Positions 8,924 through 17,608 of a stretch of 64,000 bases of DNA are shown here, piece after piece. The notes beneath the pieces are model-generated. The model worked only from the letters and a program-made list of their open reading frames with translations, was not told the origin of the DNA and did no database searches. This DNA is from an uncultured Desulfovibrio sp. (GTDB lineage Bacteria > Desulfobacterota > Desulfovibrionia > Desulfovibrionales > Desulfovibrionaceae). A program made the translations under genes and the position numbers. The stretch covers positions 496,001-560,000 of the forward strand of contig CAJXYU010000003.1 in assembly GCA_913063155.1 (NCBI GenBank), given 5' to 3'. Position 1 is the stretch's first letter; every line of letters starts with the position of its first letter.

Positions 8924-9700
8924 ATGCGCAAAAAAAAGGTCATTTCCATTTTTGTCGCCATGCTGATGCTGTTGGGCATCGTGCAGCATTCCGCTCAGGC
9001 GCAGCCCCCTTTTGTCGTGGCCTGCCCGGAATATCCTCCTTGGAGGATGGCCTTTGAAGACGGCGGGTTCGGCGGCATCGACATCGAATTGATCCAGATA
9101 CTGGCCAAACGCATGGGGCTGCCTCTGGTTGTCGAAGAGATGCCGTGGCACCGGGCTATCTACATGCTCGAGACCGGAGAGGTGGACATGCTCTCCAACG
9201 TTTTCAAAACACCTGCGAGAGAACGTTTCCTCCATTTTCTCGACCCGCCATACCGGTCACAAAGCCGGGTAGCCTTCTATGTGCTCAAAGGGAAGGAACA
9301 CCAGATAGCGAGGTATGAAGACCTTCGTTACCTGCACATAGGCACGATCAAGGACATCTTGTACTTTCCGCGATTCGACACGGACAGGAAACTGGACAAG
9401 AAACCGGTCATGGCGGAACTGCAGAATCCCACCAAGCTTCTGCGCGGGCACATCGACACCTTCATCGAATCCGAGGTCGCGGGCGACTGGACCCTCAAGC
9501 AGGCGGGGCTGCAAGATCGCATAGGAAAAGCCGACTACAGCTTCGCCGTGAAGAGACCTGTCTGTCTGGCGCTTTCGAAACGTTCCCGGCATGCGGGCCG
9601 CCTGACGGAATTCAATCGAACGCTCCGCGAACTGGTACGGAAAGGAGTGGTCGACCAACTGATCGACAAATACCTGGGAAGAAAAACACCTGAGCCCTAG
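8924..9700 (+). CDS. Periplasmic solute-binding protein, family 3
   Basis: A 258-residue protein with a clear signal peptide (MRKKK followed by a hydrophobic core, cleavage near AQAQP at 25-29) and the SBP_bac_3 fold: 'VVACPEYPPWRM...GGIDIELIQILAKRMGL' at the start and 'ALSKRSRHAGRLTEFNRTLREL' near the end. No ABC permease or ATPase gene is adjacent. Orphans of this kind are common in Desulfovibrionaceae and may act as binding subunits for distant transporters or as sensors. The ligand is unknown. Its 3' end overlaps the end of the convergent yjbQ-like gene by four bases. Confidence 0.85.
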   Translation: MRKKKVISIFVAMLMLLGIVQHSAQAQPPFVVACPEYPPWRMAFEDGGFGGIDIELIQILAKRMGLPLVVEEMPWHRAIYMLETGEVDMLSNVFKTPARERFLHFLDPPYRSQSRVAFYVLKGKEHQIARYEDLRYLHIGTIKDILYFPRFDTDRKLDKKPVMAELQNPTKLLRGHIDTFIESEVAGDWTLKQAGLQDRIGKADYSFAVKRPVCLALSKRSRHAGRLTEFNRTLRELVRKGVVDQLIDKYLGRKTPEP

Positions 9701-10089
9701 CCCAACCACTTGAGCCACAGCTTGCGGGTGCGAGGACCGTCGAATTCGCAGAAGTAAACCTTCTGCCAGGTGCCGAGCTGAAGTTCGCCGTCCTCCACGA
9801 TGACCAGTTGATCGCAGCCGAACATGGAGGATTTGATGTGGGCGTCGGAGTTGCCCTCGGCATGATGATAATCGCCCCGATGCGGCACAAGCTTGCGCAT
9901 GTTGACCACGATGTCGCGCACCACGTCCGGGTCGGCCCCTTCGTTGATGGTGACGGCCCCGGTGGTGTGCGGGCAGTACAGCAACACCGCCCCGCTGTTC
10001 CAGCCCCATTTCTTCACCAGTTTGCGGACATCCGAGGTAATGTCGATCATTTCCTCGCGCGCATGGGTCGCAACCTGCAAAACTTCCAT
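9697..10089 (-). CDS. YjbQ / UPF0047 family protein
   Basis: A 130-residue protein matching the UPF0047 family along its full length. Diagnostic segments are 'LLYCPHTTGAVTINEGADPDVVRDI' (about 37-61), 'HAEGNSDAHIKSSMFG' (about 76-91) and 'LGTWQKVYFCEFDGPR' near the C-terminus. The conserved His, Glu and Asp residues form a metal-like site in solved structures. E. coli YjbQ has weak thiamine-phosphate synthase activity, but the physiological role is unclear. It is followed upstream on the same strand by cobM, 18 bases away. Confidence 0.9.
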   Translation of the reverse strand: MEVLQVATHAREEMIDITSDVRKLVKKWGWNSGAVLLYCPHTTGAVTINEGADPDVVRDIVVNMRKLVPHRGDYHHAEGNSDAHIKSSMFGCDQLVIVEDGELQLGTWQKVYFCEFDGPRTRKLWLKWLG

Positions 10090-10107
10090 AAATTCCTCCG
10101 TCCCGGG

Positions 10108-10869
10108 CTATTTGCGGTACATGTGTTGAAAATCCTTGTCGTACAACAGGGACCTGGCCGTACCCAGATCATGCGCTCCCTGGCCGGGCAGCACCAGAAA
10201 CACGGTCTGGCGGGTGAACCCGTGCTCACGGGCAGTGGCCGCCAGGTTTTCCAGCGTGGTCTCGGCAATCTTCTGGTCGGACCAGCCAACGCGGTAAGCC
10301 TCCAAGACCACGGTTTCACCGGGCATGCCGCCCTCAAGCAGGGCCTGCCGCACGCCTTCCGGATCGCCTGCCGAAAGATAAATGCACATGGCCGAACGAC
10401 TGCGGGCCAACTCTCGCAGGTGTTCCCGCTCGGGCACCGGAGTACGGCCTTCCAGCCGGGAAAAGATGAGCGTCTGGGTCACTTCCGGAACGGTGAAGGA
10501 ACGCCCCGCAGCGGCCGCAGCGGCAAATCCGGCCGTCACGCCCGGCACCACCTCCCATGAAATGCCGTCGCCATCCAGCAGTTCCGCCTGTTCTCGCACC
10601 GCGCCGTATAACCCGGGATCGCCGGTATGCACCCGCGCCACCATGCCGCCCTGCCGGACGGTTTCGGCCATGAGCGAGTGAGTCTCCTCCAAAGACAGGG
10701 AAGCCGAATTCTCGACCTTTGCGCCCGATTTGGCGCAGGCCACCACCTCCTGCGGCACCAGGGATCCGGCGTAAAGCACCAGATCGGCTTCGGCAATGAG
10801 CCGCTGTCCCTTGACCGTGACCAACTCGGGATCGCCCGGTCCGGCTCCGATAAAATAAACCTGCGTCAA
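10108..10869 (-). CDS. cobM: Precorrin-4 C11-methyltransferase
   Basis: A 253-residue tetrapyrrole methylase. The start (VYFIGAGPGDPELVTVKG) has the SAM-binding loop, followed by 'ADLVLYAGSLVPQEVV' and 'RVHTGDPGLYGAVREQ', which are typical of CobM/CbiF. It methylates C11 of the corrin ring in B12 synthesis. It is followed by the yjbQ-like gene and separated from purN by a terminator. Its B12 partners in this window are not adjacent, so the pathway genes are scattered. Confidence 0.93.
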   Translation of the reverse strand: MTQVYFIGAGPGDPELVTVKGQRLIAEADLVLYAGSLVPQEVVACAKSGAKVENSASLSLEETHSLMAETVRQGGMVARVHTGDPGLYGAVREQAELLDGDGISWEVVPGVTAGFAAAAAAGRSFTVPEVTQTLIFSRLEGRTPVPEREHLRELARSRSAMCIYLSAGDPEGVRQALLEGGMPGETVVLEAYRVGWSDQKIAETTLENLAATAREHGFTRQTVFLVLPGQGAHDLGTARSLLYDKDFQHMYRK

Positions 10870-10935
10870 TGCTTTCTCCTTATCTGATGTCAGGCAGAAT
10901 ATTGCGGATCGAACATGAATTCAAATCATTCAAAC

Positions 10936-10961
10936 AAAAAAGCCCGCCGAAACCGGCGGGC
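10936..10961 (-). terminator. Rho-independent terminator after purN
   Basis: An 8-bp perfect GC stem (10942-10949 with 10954-10961, four-base loop) followed on the minus strand by six T residues (10936-10941). It lies 24 bases after the purN stop. Confidence 0.9.
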
Positions 10962-10984
10962 ACTTCTTCCTGAATGGGCAGCCG

Positions 10985-11692
10985 CTAGAAACCTTCCTCC
11001 AAAGGAGGCCAGACAAGTGCGTTTGCGGCAGGCTCCACATCGGCCTTCGGCGCCGGAGCCAGGGGAACGCCCGCCACCTTGAGATGGACATGACGGTCCT
11101 GGATTTCCAGCCGATCCTGAGCCAGCCACTGGAGGGCCTGGGGGAAGACACGGTGCTCCAGCTTGAGAATGCGGGGCCCCAGATGCCCGGCGTCTTCACC
11201 CGCGTTGCAGGGCACGGCGGCCTGGATAATGACCGGGCCGTGGTCCATTTCTTCGTCCACGAAATGCACGGTACAACCTGAAATCTTTACGCCGTAGTCA
11301 GCGGCGTCGCCCTGGCCGTGCACACCGGGAAAGCTGGGCAGCAGGGCCGGATGAATGTTGATGACCCGGTGGGGAAAAGCCGAGAGGAGCTCGTGGGTGA
11401 CCATGCGCATGAACCCGGCCATGACCACCGCTCCCTCGGGCGCGGTAACACCGTGCTCGTTGATGGACTTGACCATGGCGCGGTCGAAGTCCTCCCGACT
11501 GCGGTAGTCGGTGTGGGCGAGCACCGCATAGGAAATATTGTGTTTCTTGGCGCGCTCGATGCCGAATGCGCTCGCCTTGTTGGAAATCACCAGACGAATC
11601 TCGGCGTCCAGGACTCCCTCTTCAATCCTGTCGATGATGGACTGGAGGTTGGACCCTCCCCCGGAAAGCAGAACAGCTATGGGCAACGGCAT
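10985..11692 (-). CDS. purN: Phosphoribosylglycinamide formyltransferase
   Basis: A 235-residue enzyme that adds a formyl group from 10-formyl-tetrahydrofolate to GAR in purine synthesis. The ligand loop 'LLSGGGSNLQSI' is at the N-terminus. The catalytic residues are N112, H114 ('INIHPALLPSFPG') and D150 ('EEMDHGPVIIQ'). It is about 20 residues longer than E. coli PurN because of a C-terminal extension rich in Pro and Ala. The lipoprotein gene ends 19 bases upstream on the same strand; a good terminator follows purN. Confidence 0.95.
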   Translation of the reverse strand: MPLPIAVLLSGGGSNLQSIIDRIEEGVLDAEIRLVISNKASAFGIERAKKHNISYAVLAHTDYRSREDFDRAMVKSINEHGVTAPEGAVVMAGFMRMVTHELLSAFPHRVINIHPALLPSFPGVHGQGDAADYGVKISGCTVHFVDEEMDHGPVIIQAAVPCNAGEDAGHLGPRILKLEHRVFPQALQWLAQDRLEIQDRHVHLKVAGVPLAPAPKADVEPAANALVWPPLEEGF

Positions 11693-11711
11693 GGCAGCTC
11701 CTTAAAATTGA

Positions 11712-12227
11712 TCAGGCCTTTTCCCGGAACACCAGTCCCGGTTTGGAAATGTCGAATACGTTGGGGTTCTTTTGCAGGAACTTTTTGACCTTGTCCACAT
11801 GCCAGGGAGCCGGGCCGAGACTTTCGGCCAGCACGTCCCAGACATAGAGCGTGGAATCAATCCTGCGGGCGACAAAAAAGACGCGCTCGAACTTTTCGAA
11901 GTGGGAACCGCTGCGGATGAAGAACTCCTGAAACGACAGCACGTAAAGCTCCGTCCCAGGAATCCGCGAGGATTGGAATGAACCGCCGTAGGATTCCCCG
12001 TCCGCCTGCAGCACGGCGCTCATGCCGTTGGTACGGTCCAGTGTCAGCACGGGCAACTTGTCCGGCGCAAAGGACTCGCCGGGCTTGGGCTTGTAGTCAT
12101 AACGGCCCAGCCATTGCTCCGGGACAGGCGGTTGCCCGTCAAAAAGCACGATATCGCCCAAAGTGGCGGGCATACAGGCGCACAGGACCAGCAGAGACAG
12201 AAGAAAAACCAATCGAAACGCTTTCAT
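11712..12227 (-). CDS. Putative lipoprotein
   Basis: A 171-residue protein with a lipoprotein signal peptide: MKAFR, a hydrophobic core, and the lipobox LCAC with the modified cysteine at about residue 18. The rest is a mixed alpha/beta domain ('GSHFEKFERVFFVARRIDSTLYVWDVL') with no family that I recognise. The ATG at 12227 is the only one giving a proper signal peptide. It sits between the ICMT-like gene and purN, in the same direction. Confidence 0.75.
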   Translation of the reverse strand: MKAFRLVFLLSLLVLCACMPATLGDIVLFDGQPPVPEQWLGRYDYKPKPGESFAPDKLPVLTLDRTNGMSAVLQADGESYGGSFQSSRIPGTELYVLSFQEFFIRSGSHFEKFERVFFVARRIDSTLYVWDVLAESLGPAPWHVDKVKKFLQKNPNVFDISKPGLVFREKA

Positions 12228-12362
12228 ATCGGCATGTTGCAAAAGTCGAAAACCAATGGCCAACACATCGGGAGAACAATGAGGCGCATTGCCGGACAGG
12301 ACGAATCCGTCACCTCCCGCTGCGTTGGTGTGCACGATGCCGAACAAAAAGACAAGAGGGAA

Positions 12363-12953
12363 TCACTCGTTTCCGGTATTGTCCCCCGCATCCGAGACCT
12401 GCGGCTCCTCATGTCCCCCTTTGCGGATGTGGGGAATCAGGAACGGCGTGGTGCGCCTGTATTCCTCGTATTCCTCACCGAACCGGGAGACCAGTTCCTT
12501 TTCCTCCACATAGTGATGGTAGGCGCTCCCCGCCACAAGGGCCACCAGCGTGGCCACCAGCCCGGTGATGAGCGAGAACAGAGCCGCTCCCAAGCCCAGG
12601 AAATAGAGCATGACTCCGAGCTGCATGGGATTGCGGCAGTATTGGAACGGGCCGGAAGTGACGAGTTTTCTGGTCGGGGCGTTGGGGGCGGGCGTGCCCT
12701 CGGCCTGGAGCCACATGGTCAGGACCGTCCACCCGACGACGGCCAAGCCGATAAGGGCGATAAGGGCGCCGATGATGGGAAGCGGCTCCACAAAGAGTGC
12801 GTTGAAAATGTTGACCAGCCAACGGGAGATCCACAGGACCAGCCAGGCGAACACGACCAGAAAGAGGATCGCGCCGATGACCAGGCTGATGACTTTGTAG
12901 CGGGTGGATCGTTCCTCATCCGAAAAGGATACGAGCTTGTCTATATATTTCAT
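12363..12953 (-). CDS. Isoprenylcysteine carboxyl-methyltransferase family membrane protein
   Basis: A 196-residue membrane protein with four to five helices. The C-terminal half has the ICMT/PEMT signature: 'TSGPFQYCRNPMQLGVMLYFLGLG', then 'YHHYVEEKELVSRFGEEYEEYRRTTPFLIP'. Members transfer methyl groups from SAM at the membrane; bacterial substrates are mostly unknown and may be lipids or small amines. The ATG at 12953 is preceded by GAGGAAAA. A terminator separates it from cobA-hemD. Confidence 0.87.
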   Translation of the reverse strand: MKYIDKLVSFSDEERSTRYKVISLVIGAILFLVVFAWLVLWISRWLVNIFNALFVEPLPIIGALIALIGLAVVGWTVLTMWLQAEGTPAPNAPTRKLVTSGPFQYCRNPMQLGVMLYFLGLGAALFSLITGLVATLVALVAGSAYHHYVEEKELVSRFGEEYEEYRRTTPFLIPHIRKGGHEEPQVSDAGDNTGNE

Positions 12954-13012
12954 TGGGCCATTTTCCTCTTTGGCCGAAAAAAGGCAAGCCGCCGGAGCAC
13001 AAAATAACACAA

Positions 13013-13039
13013 CGCCCGCCCCCGGAACAGGGACGGGCG
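13013..13039 (-). terminator. Terminator after cobA-hemD
   Basis: A 10-bp stem with one G-T pair (13013-13022 with 13030-13039) followed on the minus strand by a T/G-rich stretch; about 25 bases after the stop. Confidence 0.75.
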
Positions 13040-13064
13040 CTTTCAATATATCGATATGTTGTGA

Positions 13065-14570
13065 CTAGTTATCTTTCACCAGTTCATCCACCAATCCCGG
13101 AATCGTATATTCCTCAGGCTTGACATCCACGGTGAAGCCGTACTCGTGGATGGTCCTGGTGGTCACCGGACCGATGGAAACGATTTTCACGCCTTCGTAC
13201 TTCCTGAATTCCTCGGCGGGCATAAGTTCGAAGAAATTCTGCACCGTGGAAGAGGAAGTAAAGGTCACATACTCGATCTTGCCCGCGTCCAGGGCGGCGC
13301 GAACCTCGTCCACGTCGGAACCGGCCAGACGGGTTTCGTAGACCGGCAGAACCCGCACTTCGCATCCGGCCTTCTTGAGTTCCTCGGGCAACACTTCACG
13401 GGCCACCCTGGCGCGCGGAATGAGCACGGATTTGCCCTGTATGCCGCGGGCCAGCAGCCCCTCGACCACGTGCTCGGCCACGTACTTCTCGGGCACGAAG
13501 TCCGGATTGATGCCGCGCTCGCGCAGGGCGTCGGCGGTGGCCGGGCCGATGGCGGCCACTTCAAGGCCCGCCAGGATGCGCGAATCCAGACCGATCTCCC
13601 GGAGCTGCTCCCAGAAGAACTTCACGCCGTTGACCGAGGTGAATACCAGCCAGTCGTAGCGGGCAAGCTGCAAAATGGCGGTCTCCACTTCCGCGTAATC
13701 GTCCAGGTGCTCCACGGAAATGGTCGGAAACTCATAAACGCAAGCGCCGTGTCCACGCAGGATGTTGACCAGGCCACTGGCCTGTTCGCGGGCGCGGGTA
13801 ACGACAACGCCCTTGCCGAGCATGGGTTTTCTTTCGAACCAGGACAGCTTGTCTCTCAGGCCGCACACGCCGCCCACAATGATGATGGACGGGGCGGCAA
13901 AGCCCTGCTCCTCGGCATCCTTGGCGACGTTCTCCAGCGTGGAGAGCATGCTCTGCTGGTTGCAGCGGGTCCCCCAGCGCACCAGGGCTACCGGAGTGTC
14001 GGCGGCGCGGCCGTTGTTCATGAGATTTTCGGCGATCATGGGCAGGTTCTTGACGCCCATATAGAAAACCAATGTGGAGGAGGACTGACCATAGACCGAC
14101 CAGTTGTGGCCGGATTTTTCCTTGGTTGGGTCCTCGTGGCCGGTGATGAAGCAGACCGAGGTGGTATGGTCGCGATGGGTCACCGGGATACCGGCATAGG
14201 CCGGAGCGGCCACGCCCGCAGTGATGCCCGGCACTACTTCGAAATCGACGCCCGCTTCCACCAATTCCTCGGCTTCCTCGCCACCGCGTCCGAAAACGTA
14301 CGGGTCGCCGCCCTTGAGGCGGCAGATGTCCTTGCCTTCTCGGGCCTTTTCGATGATCAGTTCGTTGATCTTGTCTTGCGGCAAAGTATGGTCGCCGCCC
14401 TTCTTGCCCACGTAGAGAATTTCGCAGTCCGGCCTGCACCAGTTCAGGAAATCCTTGTTGGCCAGGTAATCGTAGATCATCACGTCGCACGTTTCGATGA
14501 TCTCCTTGGCGCGAAGGGTCAACAATCCGGGATCGCCCGGGCCAGCACCGACAAGATAAACTGTAGCCAT
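13065..14570 (-). CDS. cobA: Fused uroporphyrinogen-III C-methyltransferase / uroporphyrinogen-III synthase
   Basis: A 501-residue bifunctional protein. Residues 1-245 are a CobA-type SUMT (VGAGPGDPGLLTLRAKE; 'RLKGGDPYVFGRGGEEAEEL'; 'PGITAGVAAPAYAGIPVTHR'), which methylates C2 and C7 to give precorrin-2. Residues 260-501 are a HemD domain ('KGVVVTRAREQASGLVNILR ... YVTFTSSSTVQNFFEL'), which closes and inverts ring D to make uroporphyrinogen III. The fusion channels the product into sirohaem/B12 and the alternative haem route used by sulfate reducers. The ATG at 14570 has GGAGG nine bases upstream; this SD lies inside a repeat element. A hemC or other partner is not adjacent. Confidence 0.94.
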   Translation of the reverse strand: MATVYLVGAGPGDPGLLTLRAKEIIETCDVMIYDYLANKDFLNWCRPDCEILYVGKKGGDHTLPQDKINELIIEKAREGKDICRLKGGDPYVFGRGGEEAEELVEAGVDFEVVPGITAGVAAPAYAGIPVTHRDHTTSVCFITGHEDPTKEKSGHNWSVYGQSSSTLVFYMGVKNLPMIAENLMNNGRAADTPVALVRWGTRCNQQSMLSTLENVAKDAEEQGFAAPSIIIVGGVCGLRDKLSWFERKPMLGKGVVVTRAREQASGLVNILRGHGACVYEFPTISVEHLDDYAEVETAILQLARYDWLVFTSVNGVKFFWEQLREIGLDSRILAGLEVAAIGPATADALRERGINPDFVPEKYVAEHVVEGLLARGIQGKSVLIPRARVAREVLPEELKKAGCEVRVLPVYETRLAGSDVDEVRAALDAGKIEYVTFTSSSTVQNFFELMPAEEFRKYEGVKIVSIGPVTTRTIHEYGFTVDVKPEEYTIPGLVDELVKDN

Positions 14571-14575
14571 ACGTA

Positions 14576-14645
14576 TTTTGCCTCCGGCGGCCAAAGAAAC
14601 CTTTGAAAAGGTTTCTTTGGAATCTTCCAAACTTTTTGACAAGCG
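14576..14645. repeat. GCCTCCGGC-type intergenic repeat, copy 1
   Basis: On the plus strand this begins GCCTCCGGCGGCCAAAG and continues into a hairpin (AAAGAAACCTTT / AAAGGTTTCTTT, about 14593-14620). A second copy at 39345-39405 shares the first 15 bases with one or two changes and the AAAAGGTTTCTT part. In both, the complement of GCCTCC supplies the GGAGG ribosome-binding site of the next minus-strand gene. Confidence 0.65.
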
Positions 14646-14725
14646 CCTGGCGGCGCAGGGTCTTTGACTATTCCAAATTCTTCCGCTGGCTGCTCAAAAA
14701 GGTTTGAGTGCCAGACCGCCTAGGT

Positions 14726-14772
14726 AAAAACAGGACCGAAACGTATTAAAACATACGCGAGGACCTGTTTTT
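14726..14772 (-). terminator. Bidirectional terminator-like hairpin after valS
   Basis: A 9-bp stem AAAAACAGG / CCTGTTTTT (14726-14734 with 14764-14772) enclosing an inner CGTAT/ATACG stem; T-runs on either strand. It lies about 40 bases after the valS stop. Confidence 0.75.
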
Positions 14773-14812
14773 GCCACAGCAACGCCGCAATCGGGCCTTT
14801 TTCAGCAGACAG

Positions 14813-17479
14813 CTAGCCTGCGACGCTGGCGAGGCGTTCCTTCAATTGGGTGAGCTTGGCCAGCTCTTCGTCCATTTCGGCCAACTTGGCCTTTTCCTTT
14901 TCGACCACGGCTTCGGGCGCGTTGTTCACAAAACCGGGGTTGCCCAGCTTCTTTTCGACGCCGACCCGGGTCTTCTCGATCTTGACGATGTTCTTTTCCA
15001 AACGCGCCAGCTCGGCGTCGAAATCCACGACCCCTTCCAACGGCACGTAAATCTCGTTCCCCTGCACCACGGTGGAACCGGACGCCTTCGGCCCTTTCAC
15101 GTCCGCGCCTATGGTCACGTTCTCGAGACGGCCCAGCGACTTGATCAGGTCGATGTTGGCCTCGAGCACGACCTTGTCGGCCTCGGACACGGTACGGACG
15201 AGCAGATCCAGCTTACGGGCGGGCTCGATGAGCAACTCGGTACGGATGTTGCGAACGCCGGAAACAACACCCATGAACAACTCCATCTCGGCCAGTGCAT
15301 CCGGATTGCGCAGCTCGGGGCGCATCTCCGGGAAGGCCAGGGTGGCGATGTCGTCGCTGCGGTCGTCGCCTTCCGGACGCGGTAGCGCGGACCAGATTTC
15401 CTGGGTAATGAATGGCGTGGTCGGATGCAGCAGGATCAGGGTTTCGGACAACACGGTCCAGAGCACCTTCCGGGTAGTATTCTTGGCCGCCTCGTCTTCG
15501 CCATACAGGGCGGGTTTGACCATCTCCAGGTACCAGTCGCAGAACTCGGACCAGACGAACTTGTAGAGGGTCTGGGCGATCTCGTTGAAACGATATCCTT
15601 CGGTAGCGACCTTGACCTGCTCCTTCACCTCTTCCAGACGATGAAGAATCCATTTGTCGGCCAGACTTTCGGCCTTGGAAAGCTCCACGGCGGGAATGGT
15701 GTCCGGCAGATTCATGAGCGCAAAGCGGGCCGCGTTCCAAATCTTGTTCATGAAATGCCTGTAGCCTTCGATGCGCTGCTCGGAAAGCTTGATGTCCCGG
15801 CCCATGGCCGCAAAGGAAGCCAGGGTGAACCGCAGGGCGTCCGCGCCGTACTTCTTGATCATGTCCAGCGGGTCGATGACGTTGCCCGTGGACTTGGACA
15901 TCTTTTTGCCGTGCTCGTCGCGGACAAGGGCGTGGATGTACACGTGATGGAACGGCACTTCCTGCTTGAAGTGCAGGCCCATCATCATCATGCGCGCCAC
16001 CCAGAAGAACAGGATGTCGAAACCGGTGACAAGGCAGGAAGTCGGGTAATACTTGGCCAGTTCCTTGCTGTCGTCCGGCCAGCCCATGGTGGAGAAAGGC
16101 CACAGCGCCGAGGAAAACCAGGTGTCCAATACATCCTCGTCCTGAATCAGCTTGGAGCCGCCGCACTTGGTGCAGGAGGTCGGGTCTTCCTTGGCCACGA
16201 TGAGTTCGCCACAGTCCTCGCAGGTCCAGGCCGGGATGCGATGCCCCCACCAGATCTGGCGGGAAATGCACCAGTCGCGAATCTCGTCCAGCCACTTGTA
16301 GTAGGTCTTGGTCCAATGCTCCGGGAAGATCTGGGTCTTTTCGGGCACTGCGGCGCGGGCCTTTTCGGCCAAGGGCTTCATGGACACGAACCATTGGGTG
16401 GAAACATGCGGCTCGATGACCGACTTGCACCGGTAACAGACGCCGACCTTGTGGTCGTGATCTTCCACCAGCACAACGCGACCTTCGGCTTCCAGGTCGT
16501 CCATGACGGCCTTGCGCGCGTCTTCCTTGAACATGCCGCGGTATTTCTCGGGCGCGTTCTCGTTGACGTAGCCCTGCTCGTCCAGGATGGCGATGACTTC
16601 AAGACCGTGTTTGCGCCCCAGTTCCCAGTCATTCATATCGTGGGCCGGGGTAACCTTGAGGCATCCGGTGCCGAACTCGATGTCCACGTAGGTGTCGCCG
16701 ATGACCGGGATTTCACGCCCCACCAGCGGCACGGTCACGGTCTTGCCTATGAGGTGATTGAAGCGGTCGTCTTCCGGGTTCACGGCGATGGCCGTATCGG
16801 CCAGCATGGTCTCGGGACGGGTGGTGGCGATGATGACGTCGCCGGAACCGTCGGTCAGGGAATATCTGATGTGGTGCAGCTTGCCCGGCTTGGGTTCGTG
16901 CTCCACCTCATCGTCGGCCAGGGCGGTGTGGCAGCGGTTGCACCAGTTGATGATGTAGTCGCCCTTGTAGATGAGGCCGTCCTCGAAAAGCTTGACGAAG
17001 ACTTCGCGCACGGCCTTGGCGCGCTGGTCGTCGAAGGTAAAGGCCTCGCGGGTCCAGTCCACGGAAGCGCCCATGCGGCGGATCTGGCTCAGGATGTGGT
17101 CGCCCTTTTCCTTTTTCCACTCCCAGACACGCTCGATGAACTTTTCACGCCCCAGGTCGTCACGGGTCTTGCCCTCTTCCTTGAGCCGGCGTTCGACGAC
17201 GTTCTGGGTGGCGATGCCCGCATGGTCGGTGCCCGGAATCCAAAGGACGTTCTTACCCTGCTGACGGTTGAACCGACAGAGGATGTCCATGATGGTCAGG
17301 TTCAGGCCGTGCCCCATGTGCAGAACGCCGGTCACGTTGGGCGGCGGGATGACGATGGAATACGGGTCGCGCTCGTCCTCCACGTCCGGCGTGAAGGTCT
17401 TGTTCTCTTCCCAGTGCTTTTCCCATTTCTCTTCAACGTCCCAAGGCTCGTATCCCTTGGCCAGCGTCGGTCTGCTCAT
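14813..17479 (-). CDS. valS: Valyl-tRNA synthetase
   Basis: An 888-residue class I synthetase that charges tRNA-Val. The HIGH-type motif is HMGH at 54-57, the KMSKS loop is at about residue 526 ('GKKMSKSTGN'), and the CP1 editing domain lies between ('IIATTRPETMLADTAIAV', 'VKVTPAHDMNDWELG'). CxxC pairs (about 410-432) suggest a zinc knuckle in the connective region. The C-terminal 70 residues are a coiled coil, as in other ValRS. The length is normal. It is transcribed toward cobA-hemD, but a hairpin separates them. Confidence 0.98.
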   Translation of the reverse strand: MSRPTLAKGYEPWDVEEKWEKHWEENKTFTPDVEDERDPYSIVIPPPNVTGVLHMGHGLNLTIMDILCRFNRQQGKNVLWIPGTDHAGIATQNVVERRLKEEGKTRDDLGREKFIERVWEWKKEKGDHILSQIRRMGASVDWTREAFTFDDQRAKAVREVFVKLFEDGLIYKGDYIINWCNRCHTALADDEVEHEPKPGKLHHIRYSLTDGSGDVIIATTRPETMLADTAIAVNPEDDRFNHLIGKTVTVPLVGREIPVIGDTYVDIEFGTGCLKVTPAHDMNDWELGRKHGLEVIAILDEQGYVNENAPEKYRGMFKEDARKAVMDDLEAEGRVVLVEDHDHKVGVCYRCKSVIEPHVSTQWFVSMKPLAEKARAAVPEKTQIFPEHWTKTYYKWLDEIRDWCISRQIWWGHRIPAWTCEDCGELIVAKEDPTSCTKCGGSKLIQDEDVLDTWFSSALWPFSTMGWPDDSKELAKYYPTSCLVTGFDILFFWVARMMMMGLHFKQEVPFHHVYIHALVRDEHGKKMSKSTGNVIDPLDMIKKYGADALRFTLASFAAMGRDIKLSEQRIEGYRHFMNKIWNAARFALMNLPDTIPAVELSKAESLADKWILHRLEEVKEQVKVATEGYRFNEIAQTLYKFVWSEFCDWYLEMVKPALYGEDEAAKNTTRKVLWTVLSETLILLHPTTPFITQEIWSALPRPEGDDRSDDIATLAFPEMRPELRNPDALAEMELFMGVVSGVRNIRTELLIEPARKLDLLVRTVSEADKVVLEANIDLIKSLGRLENVTIGADVKGPKASGSTVVQGNEIYVPLEGVVDFDAELARLEKNIVKIEKTRVGVEKKLGNPGFVNNAPEAVVEKEKAKLAEMDEELAKLTQLKERLASVAG

Positions 17480-17608
17480 TCCGGTCTCCTTGAAATATCA
17501 ATAAGGGACACCCCATACATGCGGTGTCCTGAAAATTCGAGTACTTAACCTTGCCACTGCGGGCGGGCCCTGATAGCGTGCGAAATACCCTCATTGAGAG
17601 AGCACGAT

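Noticed and set aside
13146-14606. A 486-codon frame antisense to cobA-hemD
   Set aside because: Same shadow effect; both enzyme domains are clear on the minus strand.
15425-17548. A 707-codon open frame antisense to valS
   Set aside because: valS is unmistakable on the other strand; the antisense product is low in complexity and matches no family.
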